Assembly (NCBI GenBank): GCA_036260075.1
Contig: DATAAM010000113.1
Span: 1-31,978, forward strand
Source of the DNA: DATAAM01 sp036260075
Lineage (GTDB): Bacteria; Actinomycetota; Acidimicrobiia; Acidimicrobiales; JAHWLA01
Direction: 5' to 3'
DNA: 31,978 nt
Under the pieces are notes generated by a model. It was not told where the DNA came from. It searched no databases and was given only the letters and a program-made list of their open reading frames with translations. This document shows, piece after piece, positions 1-7,828 of this stretch. Made by a program: the position numbers and the translations under genes. Numbering within the stretch: the first letter of the stretch is position 1; each line of letters starts with the position of its first letter.

Positions 1-1
1 C

Positions 2-706
2 CTGGCCCGCTCGCTGTGCGACCGCCGCCTCGGCATCGGCGCCGACGGCATCATGCGCGTCACGCCGGGTGTCGAGGGCACCGACGTCACCATGCAGCTG
101 CGCAACGCCGACGGCGGGGAGGCGGAGCTCAGCGGCAACGGCCTGCGCTGCTTGGCGCAGGCGGTGGTCGACGCCGGTGTCGTGCCCGGACCGGAGGTGC
201 GCGTGGGCACGAGGGCGGGGGTGCGGCGGGTGGTCGTGCTCGGCGAAGAAGGACCGGGGCTGGTGACGGTCAGCGTCGACATGGGCGACGCCAAGGTCGG
301 CCCCGACCAGCCGCAGGACTTCCCCGACCGGCGGGCGCGCACCGTCGACATGGGCAACCCGCACCTCGTCCTGCTCGGCCCCGACCCCGTCGGCGTCGAC
401 GTGGCGGGCCTCGGTCCCCGCATCGAGTCGGTCCATCCGGGAGGGATCAACGTCGAGTTCGTCGCCGTCGGACCGGGCGAGGACACGCTCGCCATGCGCG
501 TGTGGGAGCGCGGGGTGGGCGAGACGCAGGCCTGCGGCACCGGCGCGTGCGCGGCGGCGGCGGCTGCGCACGAGTGGGGGCTGGTGGGCACGCGGGTCAC
601 TGTGCGCCAACCCGGCGGCGACGCCATCGTGGAGCTCGGTGCCGACGGCGTCGTGCTCATCGGGCCGTCACAGCGGATCGGGAAGGTCGAGGTCGACGTG
701 CCGTGA
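2..706 (+). CDS. dapF: diaminopimelate epimerase, 5' partial
   Basis: DapF converts LL-2,6-diaminopimelate to the meso form in the cytosol, the last step before lysine and the peptidoglycan cross-linking residue. The reading frame is open from base 2 and starts inside the family's N-terminal region: CDRRLGIGADG is the conserved block near residue 40 of full-length enzymes, so about 40 residues lie upstream of the window. Both catalytic cysteines are present, the first in SGNGLRCLA and the second in ACGTGACA. The TGA stop overlaps the GTG of the next gene (GTGA), which suggests translational coupling to hflX. Only the missing N-terminus is uncertain. Confidence 0.95.
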   Translation: MARSLCDRRLGIGADGIMRVTPGVEGTDVTMQLRNADGGEAELSGNGLRCLAQAVVDAGVVPGPEVRVGTRAGVRRVVVLGEEGPGLVTVSVDMGDAKVGPDQPQDFPDRRARTVDMGNPHLVLLGPDPVGVDVAGLGPRIESVHPGGINVEFVAVGPGEDTLAMRVWERGVGETQACGTGACAAAAAAHEWGLVGTRVTVRQPGGDAIVELGADGVVLIGPSQRIGKVEVDVP

Positions 707-1965
707 CGATGATCGAACGCTCCATCCGGGAGCGCATCGTTCTCGTCGGCGTCGTCATGCCGCCTGCCTCGCCCGACGAGGTGGAGGCCTCGCTCGACGA
801 GCTGGCCCTGCTGGTGGACACCGCGGGCGCCGACGTGGTCGCGCGCGTCGTGCAGCGCCGCGACGCTCCCGACCCGGCCACCTTCGTCGGCAAGGGCAAG
901 GCCCATGAGCTGCACGATCTGTCGGAAGCCGTCGACAGCGACACCGTCGTCTTCGACGAGGAGCTGACGCCCGCGCAGCAACGCAACCTCGAGAAGATCC
1001 TGGGACGCACGGCCATCGACCGCACCGACGTGATCCTCGACATCTTCGCCCAGAACGCCCGCACGCAGGAGGGCAAGGCGCAGGTGCAGCTGGCCCTGTA
1101 CCGCCACCGGCTGCCACGCCTGCGCGGACGGGGCAAGGCGCTCTCGCAGCAGGCAGGCGGCGTCGGCACCCGGCGAGGCCCGGGCGAGACCCAGCTCGAG
1201 GTCGACCGCCGTCGCATCCTCCGACACATCACAACGCTCGAGAAGGAGCTGCGCGACCTCACCGCCACCCGGCGCACACAGCGCAAGGCGCGGGCGCGCA
1301 GCCGGCTGCGCACGGTGTCGCTGGTGGGCTACACCAACGCAGGGAAGTCGACGCTGCTCAACACGCTCACCGACGCGGGCGTGCTGGTGGAGGACCGCCT
1401 CTTCGCCACCTTGGACCCCCGCACGCGGCGGTTGCAACTCCCCGGGGGAGAGACCGTCCTGCTGTCCGACACCGTGGGCTTCATCAAGAAGCTGCCGCAC
1501 GGCTTGGTCGAGGCGTTCAAGTCGACCTTGGAGGTGGTGGCCGAGTCCGACCTCCTCGTGCACGTGGTCGACTCCTCGGCTCCCGATCCCGAGGCGCAGA
1601 TCGCCGCCGTGCGAGCCGTCCTCCAGGAGATCGAGGCCGACCGCGTGCCCGAGCTGCTGGCCTTCAACAAGGCCGACATCACCCGCGAGGCGAAACGGCT
1701 CACCGAGAGCCATCCGGGATCGGTGTCGCTGTCGGCCGTCGCAGGCGACGGCGTCGACGCCCTGCTGTCGGCCATCGGCGACCGCCTGCGGGCCATGACC
1801 GACGTGGTCGAGCTGGTGGTGCCGTTCGAGCGCGGGGACGTGGTCGCCGCTGTCCACCGCGAAGGCGAGGTGCTCACCGAGCAGCACGAGGAAGGGGGCA
1901 CGCGCCTGCGGGCACGGCTCGACGCGCCGGGTGCCGCTCGTTTCCGGGAGTTCGTCGTCTCGTGA
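703..1965 (+). CDS. hflX: GTPase HflX (ribosome-associated)
   Basis: HflX is a translational GTPase that splits stalled or heat-damaged 70S ribosomes. The 420-residue product has the HflX N-terminal domain, the glycine-rich linker (RGRGKALSQQAGGVGTR, then GPGETQLEVDRR), a charged helix, and then the G domain: P-loop GYTNAGKST at about 209-217, G3 DTVGF and G4 NKAD. GTG 703 overlaps the dapF stop, and an in-frame ATG at 709 is the alternative start. The stop again overlaps the next start (GTGA at 1962-1965), so dapF, hflX and dapC look like one translationally chained unit. A GTPase between two lysine genes is metabolically unexpected. Confidence 0.95.
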   Translation: MTMIERSIRERIVLVGVVMPPASPDEVEASLDELALLVDTAGADVVARVVQRRDAPDPATFVGKGKAHELHDLSEAVDSDTVVFDEELTPAQQRNLEKILGRTAIDRTDVILDIFAQNARTQEGKAQVQLALYRHRLPRLRGRGKALSQQAGGVGTRRGPGETQLEVDRRRILRHITTLEKELRDLTATRRTQRKARARSRLRTVSLVGYTNAGKSTLLNTLTDAGVLVEDRLFATLDPRTRRLQLPGGETVLLSDTVGFIKKLPHGLVEAFKSTLEVVAESDLLVHVVDSSAPDPEAQIAAVRAVLQEIEADRVPELLAFNKADITREAKRLTESHPGSVSLSAVAGDGVDALLSAIGDRLRAMTDVVELVVPFERGDVVAAVHREGEVLTEQHEEGGTRLRARLDAPGAARFREFVVS

Positions 1966-3047
1966 GCGGCTCGGGGTTCGTGCCGCCGCCGTACCCGCAC
2001 GACCGGTTGGCGGGCGCCAAGGCCAAGGCCGAGACCCACGAAGGGGGCTTGGTCGACCTGTCCATCGGCACCCCGTGCGACCCGCCGCCCGACGGCGTGG
2101 TCGCGGCGTTGGCCTCGTCGGGGGCCGAGCGCGGCTACCCGTACTCGGTGGGCAACCAGACCTACCGCGAGGCGGCCTCGCGTTGGCTGGCCCGACGGCT
2201 GGGTGTCGAGGTCGATCCGTCGCACCTCGCCGCCTGCGTGGGGACGAAGGAGTTCGTCGCCACCCTTCCCCAGTGGCTGCGCCTGCGCTCCCCGGATCGC
2301 GACACCGTGCTCTACCCGGCGGTGTCCTACCCGACCTACGCCATGGGTGCCGTCCTCGCCGGTTGTCGTGGGGTGCCCTACGTCGACTTGGCCGGCGTCG
2401 AGGAGGACGACGCCCGCCGCGCCCTGTGCGCATGGGTCAACTCGCCCGGCAACCCCACCGGTGTGGTGGAGGACCTCGACGCCGCTGCCGCGTGGGGCCG
2501 CACCTACGGCGTGCCGGTGGTGAGCGACGAGTGCTACGTCGAGTTCACGTGGGCGGGCCCGCTGCGCACGATCCTGTCGTCGGGCCTCCACGGCGTGCTG
2601 GCCGTGCACTCGTTGTCGAAGCGCTCGAACCTGGCCGGCGTGCGCGCCGGGTTCTACGCGGGCGACCCCGAGCTCGTGAAGTACCTGTCGGAGGTGCGCA
2701 AGCACGTGGGCCTCATCGTGCCGGGGCCCGTGCAGCACGCGGCGGTGGCGGCATGGGACGACGACGACCACGTGGAGGCCCAACGGGCTCGCTACCGCGA
2801 ACGCCTGGCCCGCTTCGCCGAGGTGCTCGGCGCCGTCGGGGCCCACGCGCCGTTGCCGGAAGGCGGCTTCTACCTGTGGGTGCAGGCGCCCGATGGCGAT
2901 GCGTGGGGGTTCACGGAGCGGCTGGCCGCCGACGGCGGCTGCCTGGTGAGCCCCGGCGACTTCTACGGCGCCGACGGGTTCGTGCGCGTCGCGATGGTGC
3001 AGCCGTTGGAGCGACTGGAGCTGGTGGCCGCCCGCCTGGGCGTGTAG
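1962..3047 (+). CDS. dapC: succinyldiaminopimelate transaminase (class I/II aminotransferase)
   Basis: This is a PLP-dependent fold-type I aminotransferase of 361 residues. The PLP-binding lysine is K220 in SLSKRSNLAGVRAGF, a motif typical of the actinobacterial N-succinyl-LL-diaminopimelate aminotransferase family. NSPGNPTG is the conserved cofactor and substrate loop, and SDECYVEF carries the PLP-ring aspartate. In the succinylase pathway DapC follows DapD and precedes DapE, both encoded 3-5 kb downstream, which strengthens the call. It starts with GTG overlapping the hflX stop. Its TAG stop touches a GTG at 3047 in the frame of the sigma factor, so that gene may belong to the same transcript. 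Confidence 0.9.
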   Translation: MSGSGFVPPPYPHDRLAGAKAKAETHEGGLVDLSIGTPCDPPPDGVVAALASSGAERGYPYSVGNQTYREAASRWLARRLGVEVDPSHLAACVGTKEFVATLPQWLRLRSPDRDTVLYPAVSYPTYAMGAVLAGCRGVPYVDLAGVEEDDARRALCAWVNSPGNPTGVVEDLDAAAAWGRTYGVPVVSDECYVEFTWAGPLRTILSSGLHGVLAVHSLSKRSNLAGVRAGFYAGDPELVKYLSEVRKHVGLIVPGPVQHAAVAAWDDDDHVEAQRARYRERLARFAEVLGAVGAHAPLPEGGFYLWVQAPDGDAWGFTERLAADGGCLVSPGDFYGADGFVRVAMVQPLERLELVAARLGV

Positions 3048-3094
3048 TGGAACCCGATACCGCTGCTCCGCGTCATGGAGACGTGGAGATCACC

Positions 3095-3542
3095 GTGGCG
3101 AAGGACGACCTGGCTGGCCTCTACGAGCAGTTGTGGCCGTCGATGGTGCGGCTGGCCAAGCTGCTGGTGGGTTCGGATGCTGCCGCCGAGGACGTCGTAC
3201 AGGACGCGTTCCTGGCCGCCTCGTCGAAGCTGGCGGGCGCCGACAACCCGGCCGGTTACGTCCGGACCGCCGTCGTCAACCGGGCCCGAGGCTGGCACCG
3301 CCGGGCAGCCACGGCCGCCCGCCACCGGCCCGGAACGGCCTGCCGTCACGGGCATCCCGGATGTGGACGAGACGTGGGACGTCCTGCGCCGCCTGCCGTA
3401 TCGCCAACGTGCCGTGCTGGTGCTTCGGTACTACGAGGACCTCTCGGAGGCCGAGATCGCCGACGTCCTCGACTGCCGACCCGGGACCGTGAAGTCGGCC
3501 GCCAACCGGGCGCTGGCCCGACTGAGGGAGGAGCTGTCGTGA
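3095..3542 (+). pseudogene. ECF-type sigma-70 factor, frameshifted in this sequence
   Basis: Two adjacent frames together encode one complete ECF sigma factor. Region 2 (LYEQLWPSMVRLAKLL, then AEDVVQDAFLAA and NPAGYVRTAVVNRAR) reads in the frame of base 3095. Region 4 (LPYRQRAVLVLRYYEDLSEA, then GTVKSAANRALARLR) reads one base later, ending at the TGA at 3540-3542. The switch falls at the CCC run 3329-3331: dropping one C gives an uninterrupted HRPERPAV junction and a protein of about 148 residues. GGAG at 3085-3088 lies 6 nt before GTG 3095, the preferred start; GTG 3083 and 3047 are alternatives. The stop overlaps the next gene, as in sigma/anti-sigma pairs. A sequence error, a real mutation or, less likely, programmed +1 slippage could explain it. 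Confidence 0.8.
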
Positions 3543-4606
3543 AGCTGTCCGAGCAGGAAGTGGAGGACCGCCTGCGGCGGACGTTGACGACGATCGCGGG
3601 CACGCCGCTCGACGAGCCGATGGCGGAGGGCACGCCGTCGCCCCGTCGCCGGCCGTTGGCCGTCCTCGCCGTGGCCGCCGCGGTCACGCTCGTGGTCGGC
3701 GTCGCCGTGGGCCTCGTGGACCGCGACGAGCGGGTGAGCACGGTGGCAGACGGGGGTGACCCGGATCGCACCTTCCTCGACTACGTGTTGACGGCCGAGG
3801 AGGGCGACCTGCTGTTCCGCGCCGAGCAACGCCTGCTGCGCGAGTGCATGGAGGCGGCGGGCCGGCCGTACGTCGAGGTGTCGCCCGAGGGCGACGGGCT
3901 CGACGAGGACTGGAACCGCCTGGGGCGCACCGACGCCCGCATGGCCCACCGGCTCGGCTATGTGCTCCCCGAGGGGCCGGGCGGGCGTCATCCCGTGTTC
4001 GACACGCTGCGAACCGAGGAGGAGCGCGACGCCTGGTCGCGGGCGCTCACGGGCGAGCCCAGCAGTGGGTCGGGGGGCATGACGGGCCCCTCGGTCCCCG
4101 TCGTCCACCCGGTGACCGGCGAGGAGAACGGGCGCCAGAGCGCGGGTGGCTGCTTCGGTGAGATGAACCGCGAGCTGTACGGCGACCAGTCGCGGTACAT
4201 CTCGCTGTCGAGCTGGGTGGTGAACGACGTGCGCAATGCCGTGGAGGGAGCGTCCGTGGCGGACCGGCGCTTCGAGGAGGCCGTCGGCAGTTGGTCGTCG
4301 TGCATGAAGGACAGGGGCTACGACTACGACGAGCCCTTCGAGCCGGTGCACGAGTTCAACGAGGGCGACGACGGCGGCCGCCCCACGGCGCGCGAGCTCG
4401 CAGTGGCCGCCGCCGACGTGGAGTGCAAGGACGTCACCGGCCTCGTGGCAACCTACAGGAAGCTGCTGGCGGAGCACGGCCGCGAGCCGGTGGCCCGACA
4501 CGGCGCCCTGCTGGCGGAGTACCGCTCGATCGTCGATCGGGCCTTGGCCGAGGCTCGCATGTTGCTCGCCACGCCGGGGCCGACGACCACGACCGTCGGG
4601 CGCTGA
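3539..4606 (+). CDS. membrane-anchored putative anti-sigma partner with cysteine-containing outer domain
   Basis: The gene starts with GTG inside the sigma factor stop (GTGA at 3539-3542), so the two are probably co-translated. The 355-residue product has a short cytosolic N-terminus (about 1-38), one hydrophobic segment at 39-60, and a long acidic outer domain. That domain holds only four cysteines (103, 205, 255, 296). Two of them sit in the same signature, C-M-x3-G-x2-Y (CMEAAGRPY and CMKDRGYDY), which suggests an internal duplication and possible disulfide pairing. A Pro/Thr-rich tail closes the protein. I see no ZAS-type HxxxCxxC motif, so the anti-sigma role is inferred from coupling and topology alone. 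The outer domain's function is unknown. Confidence 0.7.
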   Translation: MKLSEQEVEDRLRRTLTTIAGTPLDEPMAEGTPSPRRRPLAVLAVAAAVTLVVGVAVGLVDRDERVSTVADGGDPDRTFLDYVLTAEEGDLLFRAEQRLLRECMEAAGRPYVEVSPEGDGLDEDWNRLGRTDARMAHRLGYVLPEGPGGRHPVFDTLRTEEERDAWSRALTGEPSSGSGGMTGPSVPVVHPVTGEENGRQSAGGCFGEMNRELYGDQSRYISLSSWVVNDVRNAVEGASVADRRFEEAVGSWSSCMKDRGYDYDEPFEPVHEFNEGDDGGRPTARELAVAAADVECKDVTGLVATYRKLLAEHGREPVARHGALLAEYRSIVDRALAEARMLLATPGPTTTTVGR

Positions 4607-4685
4607 GCGTCAGTCGGCCCGGTCGCTCGCGGTCGTCTGTGCCGCGGTCGGGAGGCGCCGCTCTCGAACGGTGGCCTGCGCGTCG

Positions 4686-5693
4686 TCAGCCCGGGCCGAC
4701 CTCGGGCGGTCGGCCTGTGCGCCGGCGCCGCAGCTCCTCTCGGATGGCGTCGCCCACGCCGCCCGCCACGTCGCGCAGGCGCTCGATGCGTTCGCCCACC
4801 CGGTCGGCCGTGCGCTGGCGGGGATCGTCGGACACGAGCGACTCCAGGAGCTCGGCCACGGCGTCGACCCGGCGTTCGAGGCGGGTGACGGCGTCGGCCA
4901 CGGCGGCGAAGCCGTCGGCGCTGGGCGGTGTCACGCGTGAGCGCTCGATCAGCCGCTGCAGGTCGACCAAGCGGCCCGCGTGCTCCGCCCGCACGGCGGA
5001 AGCGGTCTCCTGCACGGCGGCCATGCGCCGCGACAGCTCGGCGACCGCGTCGTCGAAGCGGTGCGGACGGGTGTCGTCGCCCGGTGTCGTCGCGTCGTCG
5101 CTCGGCTGCACCTGCCTGCTCGCCGTCGCGGCCACGGCGGCCTCCAGCCGGGCGAGCGCGTCGACCGTCTCCGCGGCGCGGGCCACGTGCGCGGCCAGCG
5201 CTTCGCGCACGACGCCGAGCTGTTCGGCCGTGGCCTCCTGCTGTTCCACCAGTCGGTCGAGGCGCTGGAGGACGGCGGTATCGTCCCGTGCTCCTTCCTC
5301 CGACGACGACACCGGCGCGTCGTGCAGGCGCTGTTCGATCCGGCCGAGCCAGTCGACCAGTTGGTCGACGTGGCGCAGCTTGGGGGCGAGCTCGGCGAAC
5401 GGCGCGGCCAGGCCTGCGACGGCCTCGTCGAGAGCGGTGAGGCGTTGGTCGAGCTCGAACTGCTCGCGGCCCATGCGCTCCACGGCGGCCAGGCGCTCGT
5501 CGATGCCTGCCAGCGCGTCGGCGATGCGACCGGGCAGGCCCGCTGTCGGCCCGGTGGCGCGGGGGAGGAGCGTGGTGAGCTCGTCGATGGCCGCTTGCAG
5601 CCGGTCGAGGCGCGCCTCGTCGGCTTCGGCCTGTGGCTCCTCCTCGTCGTGCTCGTCCGCCATCGGGACCGAGTCGTCGTGCTCGTCCGCCAT
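4686..5693 (-). CDS. coiled-coil protein of unknown function
   Basis: A 335-residue acidic protein, rich in Ala, Glu, Arg and Leu, with long heptad-like stretches over most of its length (for example RLDRLQAAIDELTTLL and GIDERLAAVERMG). It has no signal peptide and no membrane segment, and ends in a basic, proline-containing tail. The N-terminus is a tandem pair of MADEHD decapeptides created by a 30-base DNA duplication, so two equivalent ATG codons (5693 and 5663) are possible. A -10-like AATACT (5707 to 5702, read leftwards) lies 8 nt before the outer ATG and favours 5693. I do not recognise the family. It is divergent from dapD and convergent with the sigma operon. Confidence 0.75.
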   Translation of the reverse strand: MADEHDDSVPMADEHDEEEPQAEADEARLDRLQAAIDELTTLLPRATGPTAGLPGRIADALAGIDERLAAVERMGREQFELDQRLTALDEAVAGLAAPFAELAPKLRHVDQLVDWLGRIEQRLHDAPVSSSEEGARDDTAVLQRLDRLVEQQEATAEQLGVVREALAAHVARAAETVDALARLEAAVAATASRQVQPSDDATTPGDDTRPHRFDDAVAELSRRMAAVQETASAVRAEHAGRLVDLQRLIERSRVTPPSADGFAAVADAVTRLERRVDAVAELLESLVSDDPRQRTADRVGERIERLRDVAGGVGDAIREELRRRRTGRPPEVGPG

Positions 5694-5703
5694 CGGGACC
5701 GAG
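5644..5703. repeat. tandem duplication of a 30-bp unit over a start codon
   Basis: Two perfect head-to-tail copies (5644-5673 and 5674-5703) span the start of the leftward coiled-coil gene. Each copy carries an ATG and codes for MADEHD plus four residues, so the protein begins with two nearly identical decapeptides. The identity of the copies suggests a recent event. Confidence 0.9.
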
Positions 5704-5707
5704 TATT
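5702..5707 (-). promoter_or_regulatory. weak -10-like hexamer of the coiled-coil gene
   Basis: AATACT on the minus strand, 8 nt before ATG 5693. It differs from TAnnnT at the first base, so support is weak. It precedes only the outer of the two duplicated starts. Confidence 0.35.
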
Positions 5708-5718
5708 GCGCAGGCCGG

Positions 5719-5724
5719 TAGCCT
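5719..5724 (+). promoter_or_regulatory. leaderless -10 element of dapD (TAGCCT)
   Basis: TAGCCT within CGGTAGCCT lies 7 nt before ATG 5732, and no Shine-Dalgarno sequence is present. Transcription would start at or within a base or two of the start codon. The same nonamer precedes three other genes in the window. Confidence 0.7.
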
Positions 5725-5731
5725 GGCCGGC

Positions 5732-6559
5732 ATGGCCGATCTCCAGTCGCAGATCGAAGAGCTCTGGGACCGCCGGGCCGAGGTGGCGCCCGGCGACGGC
5801 GATGCTGCGGCGGTGGTGCGTGAGGCAGTCGGCCTGTTGGACGCAGGCGAGGTGCGAGTCGCCGAAGTCGACGCCCGCACCGGCGAGGTCGTGGTGCACC
5901 AGTGGCTCAAGCAGGCGATCCTCCTGTTGTTCCGCCTGTCCGAGATGGAGACGGTGGAGGTGGGCCCGTTCGAGTACGCCGACAAGATCCCCCTCAAGCA
6001 CGACTACGCGGCGGCGGGCGTCCGGGTGGTGCCGGGGGCGTCGGCTCGGTGGGGTTCGTTCCTCGAACGGGGCGTCACGCTCATGCCGAGCTACGTCAAC
6101 ATCGGCGCCCGCGTCGGCGCCGACACGCTGGTCGACACGTGGGCCACGGTGGGGTCGTGCGCGCAGATCGGTGCCAACGTGCACCTGTCCGGCGGGGTGG
6201 GCATCGGGGGCGTGCTCGAGCCGCCGCAGGCCGCTCCGGTGGTGGTGGAGGACGACGCGTTCATCGGCAGCCGCTGCATGATCGTCGACGGGGCCCGGGT
6301 TCGTCGGGGCGCCAAGCTGGGCGCAGGCGTGATCCTCAGCTCGTCGATCCCCGTCGTCGACGTGGAGACCGGGGAGGAGATCGGCCGGGGCGACGTGCCG
6401 GAGCGGGCCGTCGCCGTGTCCGGCACGCGGCCCAAGCGCTTCGCGGGCGGCGAGTTCGGCTTGCCCTGCGTGCTCGTGATCCGTCGGCTGGCAGAGGGCG
6501 AGGAGCACGACAAGCTCAAGCTCGAGTCGATGCTGCGGGAGCACGGCCTGGCCCCGTGA
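5732..6559 (+). CDS. dapD: tetrahydrodipicolinate N-succinyltransferase
   Basis: DapD transfers succinyl from succinyl-CoA to tetrahydrodipicolinate, committing carbon to the succinylase branch of DAP and lysine synthesis. The 275-residue protein has an N-terminal helical part and a left-handed beta-helix of hexapeptide repeats, including the blocks MPSYVNIGA, VDTWATVGSCAQIG and NVHLSGGVGIGGVLEP. These blocks and the length match the E. coli-type enzyme (about 274 residues) rather than the longer, divergent DapD known from Mycobacterium. ATG 5732 is chosen because it starts the family's N-terminus and follows a TAGCCT element. The stop overlaps a small ORF that leads into dapE. Confidence 0.95.
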   Translation: MADLQSQIEELWDRRAEVAPGDGDAAAVVREAVGLLDAGEVRVAEVDARTGEVVVHQWLKQAILLLFRLSEMETVEVGPFEYADKIPLKHDYAAAGVRVVPGASARWGSFLERGVTLMPSYVNIGARVGADTLVDTWATVGSCAQIGANVHLSGGVGIGGVLEPPQAAPVVVEDDAFIGSRCMIVDGARVRRGAKLGAGVILSSSIPVVDVETGEEIGRGDVPERAVAVSGTRPKRFAGGEFGLPCVLVIRRLAEGEEHDKLKLESMLREHGLAP

Positions 6560-6672
6560 GTCGGCTCCGGCTCGTCTCGGGTGGCGGTCCCCACTCCGTC
6601 GTGGCGGCGCGCCTGCCCGCGTCCGCAGGCATGGGCGATGGAGCGGGCCGGCAGGCGGGGTGCCGTCCATGA
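6556..6672 (+). CDS. small ORF (38 aa) coupled between dapD and dapE
   Basis: GTG 6556 overlaps the dapD stop (GTGA), and the TGA at 6670-6672 overlaps the dapE ATG (ATGA), so the whole dapD-dapE gap is one in-frame 38-codon ORF with 4-base overlaps at both ends. The product is basic and rich in Gly, Ala and Arg, with no recognisable domain or membrane segment. It may serve only to carry ribosomes from dapD to dapE. In sequence this GC-rich, stop-free frames are common, so chance is a real alternative. Confidence 0.35.
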   Translation: MSRLRLVSGGGPHSVVAARLPASAGMGDGAGRQAGCRP

Positions 6673-7742
6673 CCGACCTGCTACGGCGTTGTGCCGCGCT
6701 GGTCGACGTGCCCTCGGTCAGCCACCAGGAGGCGGCGCTGGCCGACGTGGTGGAGGCCGAGCTGCGCGCCGTCCCCTGGCTCACGGTCGACCGCGTCGGC
6801 GACAACGTCGTCGCCCGCACGGTGCGCGGCCGGGCGCAGCGATTGCTCCTCGTCGGCCACCTCGACACGGTGCCGCCCGACGGCAACGACCGGGCCCGCC
6901 TCGAAGGCGACGTGCTGTGGGGCCTCGGCTCGGCCGACATGAAGGGCGGGCTCGCCGTGTTCCTGGAGCTGGCCACGACGGTGCCCGATCCCGTGGTCGA
7001 CGTGTCGTACGTCTTCTACGCGTGCGAGGAGGTGGCTCGCCCGCACAACGGGCTGTCGGCCGTGGCCGCCGCCCGCCCCGAGCTGCTCGCCGGCGACGCC
7101 GCCGTGCTCGGCGAGCCCACCGGCGCGCTGGTCGAGGCAGGCTGCCAGGGGTCGATGCGGCTGGAGGTGGTGCTCGTTGGATCACGAGCCCACACGGCTC
7201 GGCCGTGGACGGGGCGCAACGCCGTCCACCGCCTCGCCCCGCTCCTGGCCCGAGTGGCCGCCTACGAGGGGCGGCGCCCGGTGCTCGATGGCTGCGAGTT
7301 CCGCGAAGCGCTGCAGGCGGTGCTGGTGGAGGGCGGGGTGGCGGGCAACGTGGTGCCCGACCGGGTGAGGCTGCACCTCAACCACCGGTTCGCGCCCGAT
7401 CGCTCGACAGAGGAGGCGTTCGACCACGTCCGGGAGGTGCTGGGCGACGCCGTCGACCCTGCCACAGGCGACGAGGTGCGGCTGGTCGACGTGGCGCTCC
7501 CCGCCCCGCCCGGACTCGACCATCCGCTCTTGCAGGCGCTCATGGCGCGGGTGGGCGCCCCGCCCCGGGCCAAGCTGGGCTGGACGGACGTGGCCTTCTT
7601 CGCCGAGCGGGGTGTGCCCGCGCTGAACTTCGGGCCCGGCGAGGCCACCGTGGCCCACACGGCGGGCGAGCGGGTCGAGCGTGCGCAGCTGGAGGCCGCC
7701 TACGACGTGCTCCACGGGGTGCTCACCGGCGCGGCCGACTGA
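6669..7742 (+). CDS. dapE: succinyl-diaminopimelate desuccinylase (M20 peptidase family)
   Basis: DapE hydrolyses N-succinyl-LL-diaminopimelate to LL-DAP and succinate, supplying DapF. The 357-residue product carries the M20 metallopeptidase signature: H64 and D66 in VGHLDTVP, bridging D90 in GSADMKGG, the E120-E121 pair in ACEEVA, and C-terminal H330 in TVAHTAGE. The lid or dimerisation domain lies between, with conserved GxVAGNVVPD. The position after dapD supports DapE over other M20 enzymes such as ArgE. ATG 6669 is preferred; a GTG at 6660 is in frame. This completes dapC, dapD, dapE and dapF within 7.7 kb. Confidence 0.9.
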   Translation: MTDLLRRCAALVDVPSVSHQEAALADVVEAELRAVPWLTVDRVGDNVVARTVRGRAQRLLLVGHLDTVPPDGNDRARLEGDVLWGLGSADMKGGLAVFLELATTVPDPVVDVSYVFYACEEVARPHNGLSAVAAARPELLAGDAAVLGEPTGALVEAGCQGSMRLEVVLVGSRAHTARPWTGRNAVHRLAPLLARVAAYEGRRPVLDGCEFREALQAVLVEGGVAGNVVPDRVRLHLNHRFAPDRSTEEAFDHVREVLGDAVDPATGDEVRLVDVALPAPPGLDHPLLQALMARVGAPPRAKLGWTDVAFFAERGVPALNFGPGEATVAHTAGERVERAQLEAAYDVLHGVLTGAAD

Positions 7743-7828
7743 AGCGTGTCGACCGGGCGGTCGGGGCAGAGGCCGAGCCGGGGTGCCGGTTGTCGGGCGG
7801 TCTCGGGGCCGGTTCCGACCGGCGCCGG

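Noticed and set aside
3323..3337. Programmed +1 frameshifting in the sigma factor
   Set aside because: CCC can be slippery, but there is no in-frame stop, no stimulatory element and a similar C-run anomaly elsewhere, so an error or mutation is the simpler reading.
1931..4606. One 891-codon open frame from hflX to the anti-sigma-like gene
   Set aside because: It is the chance joining of a shadow of dapC, the sigma factor N-terminus and the downstream membrane protein. The parts belong to different genes.
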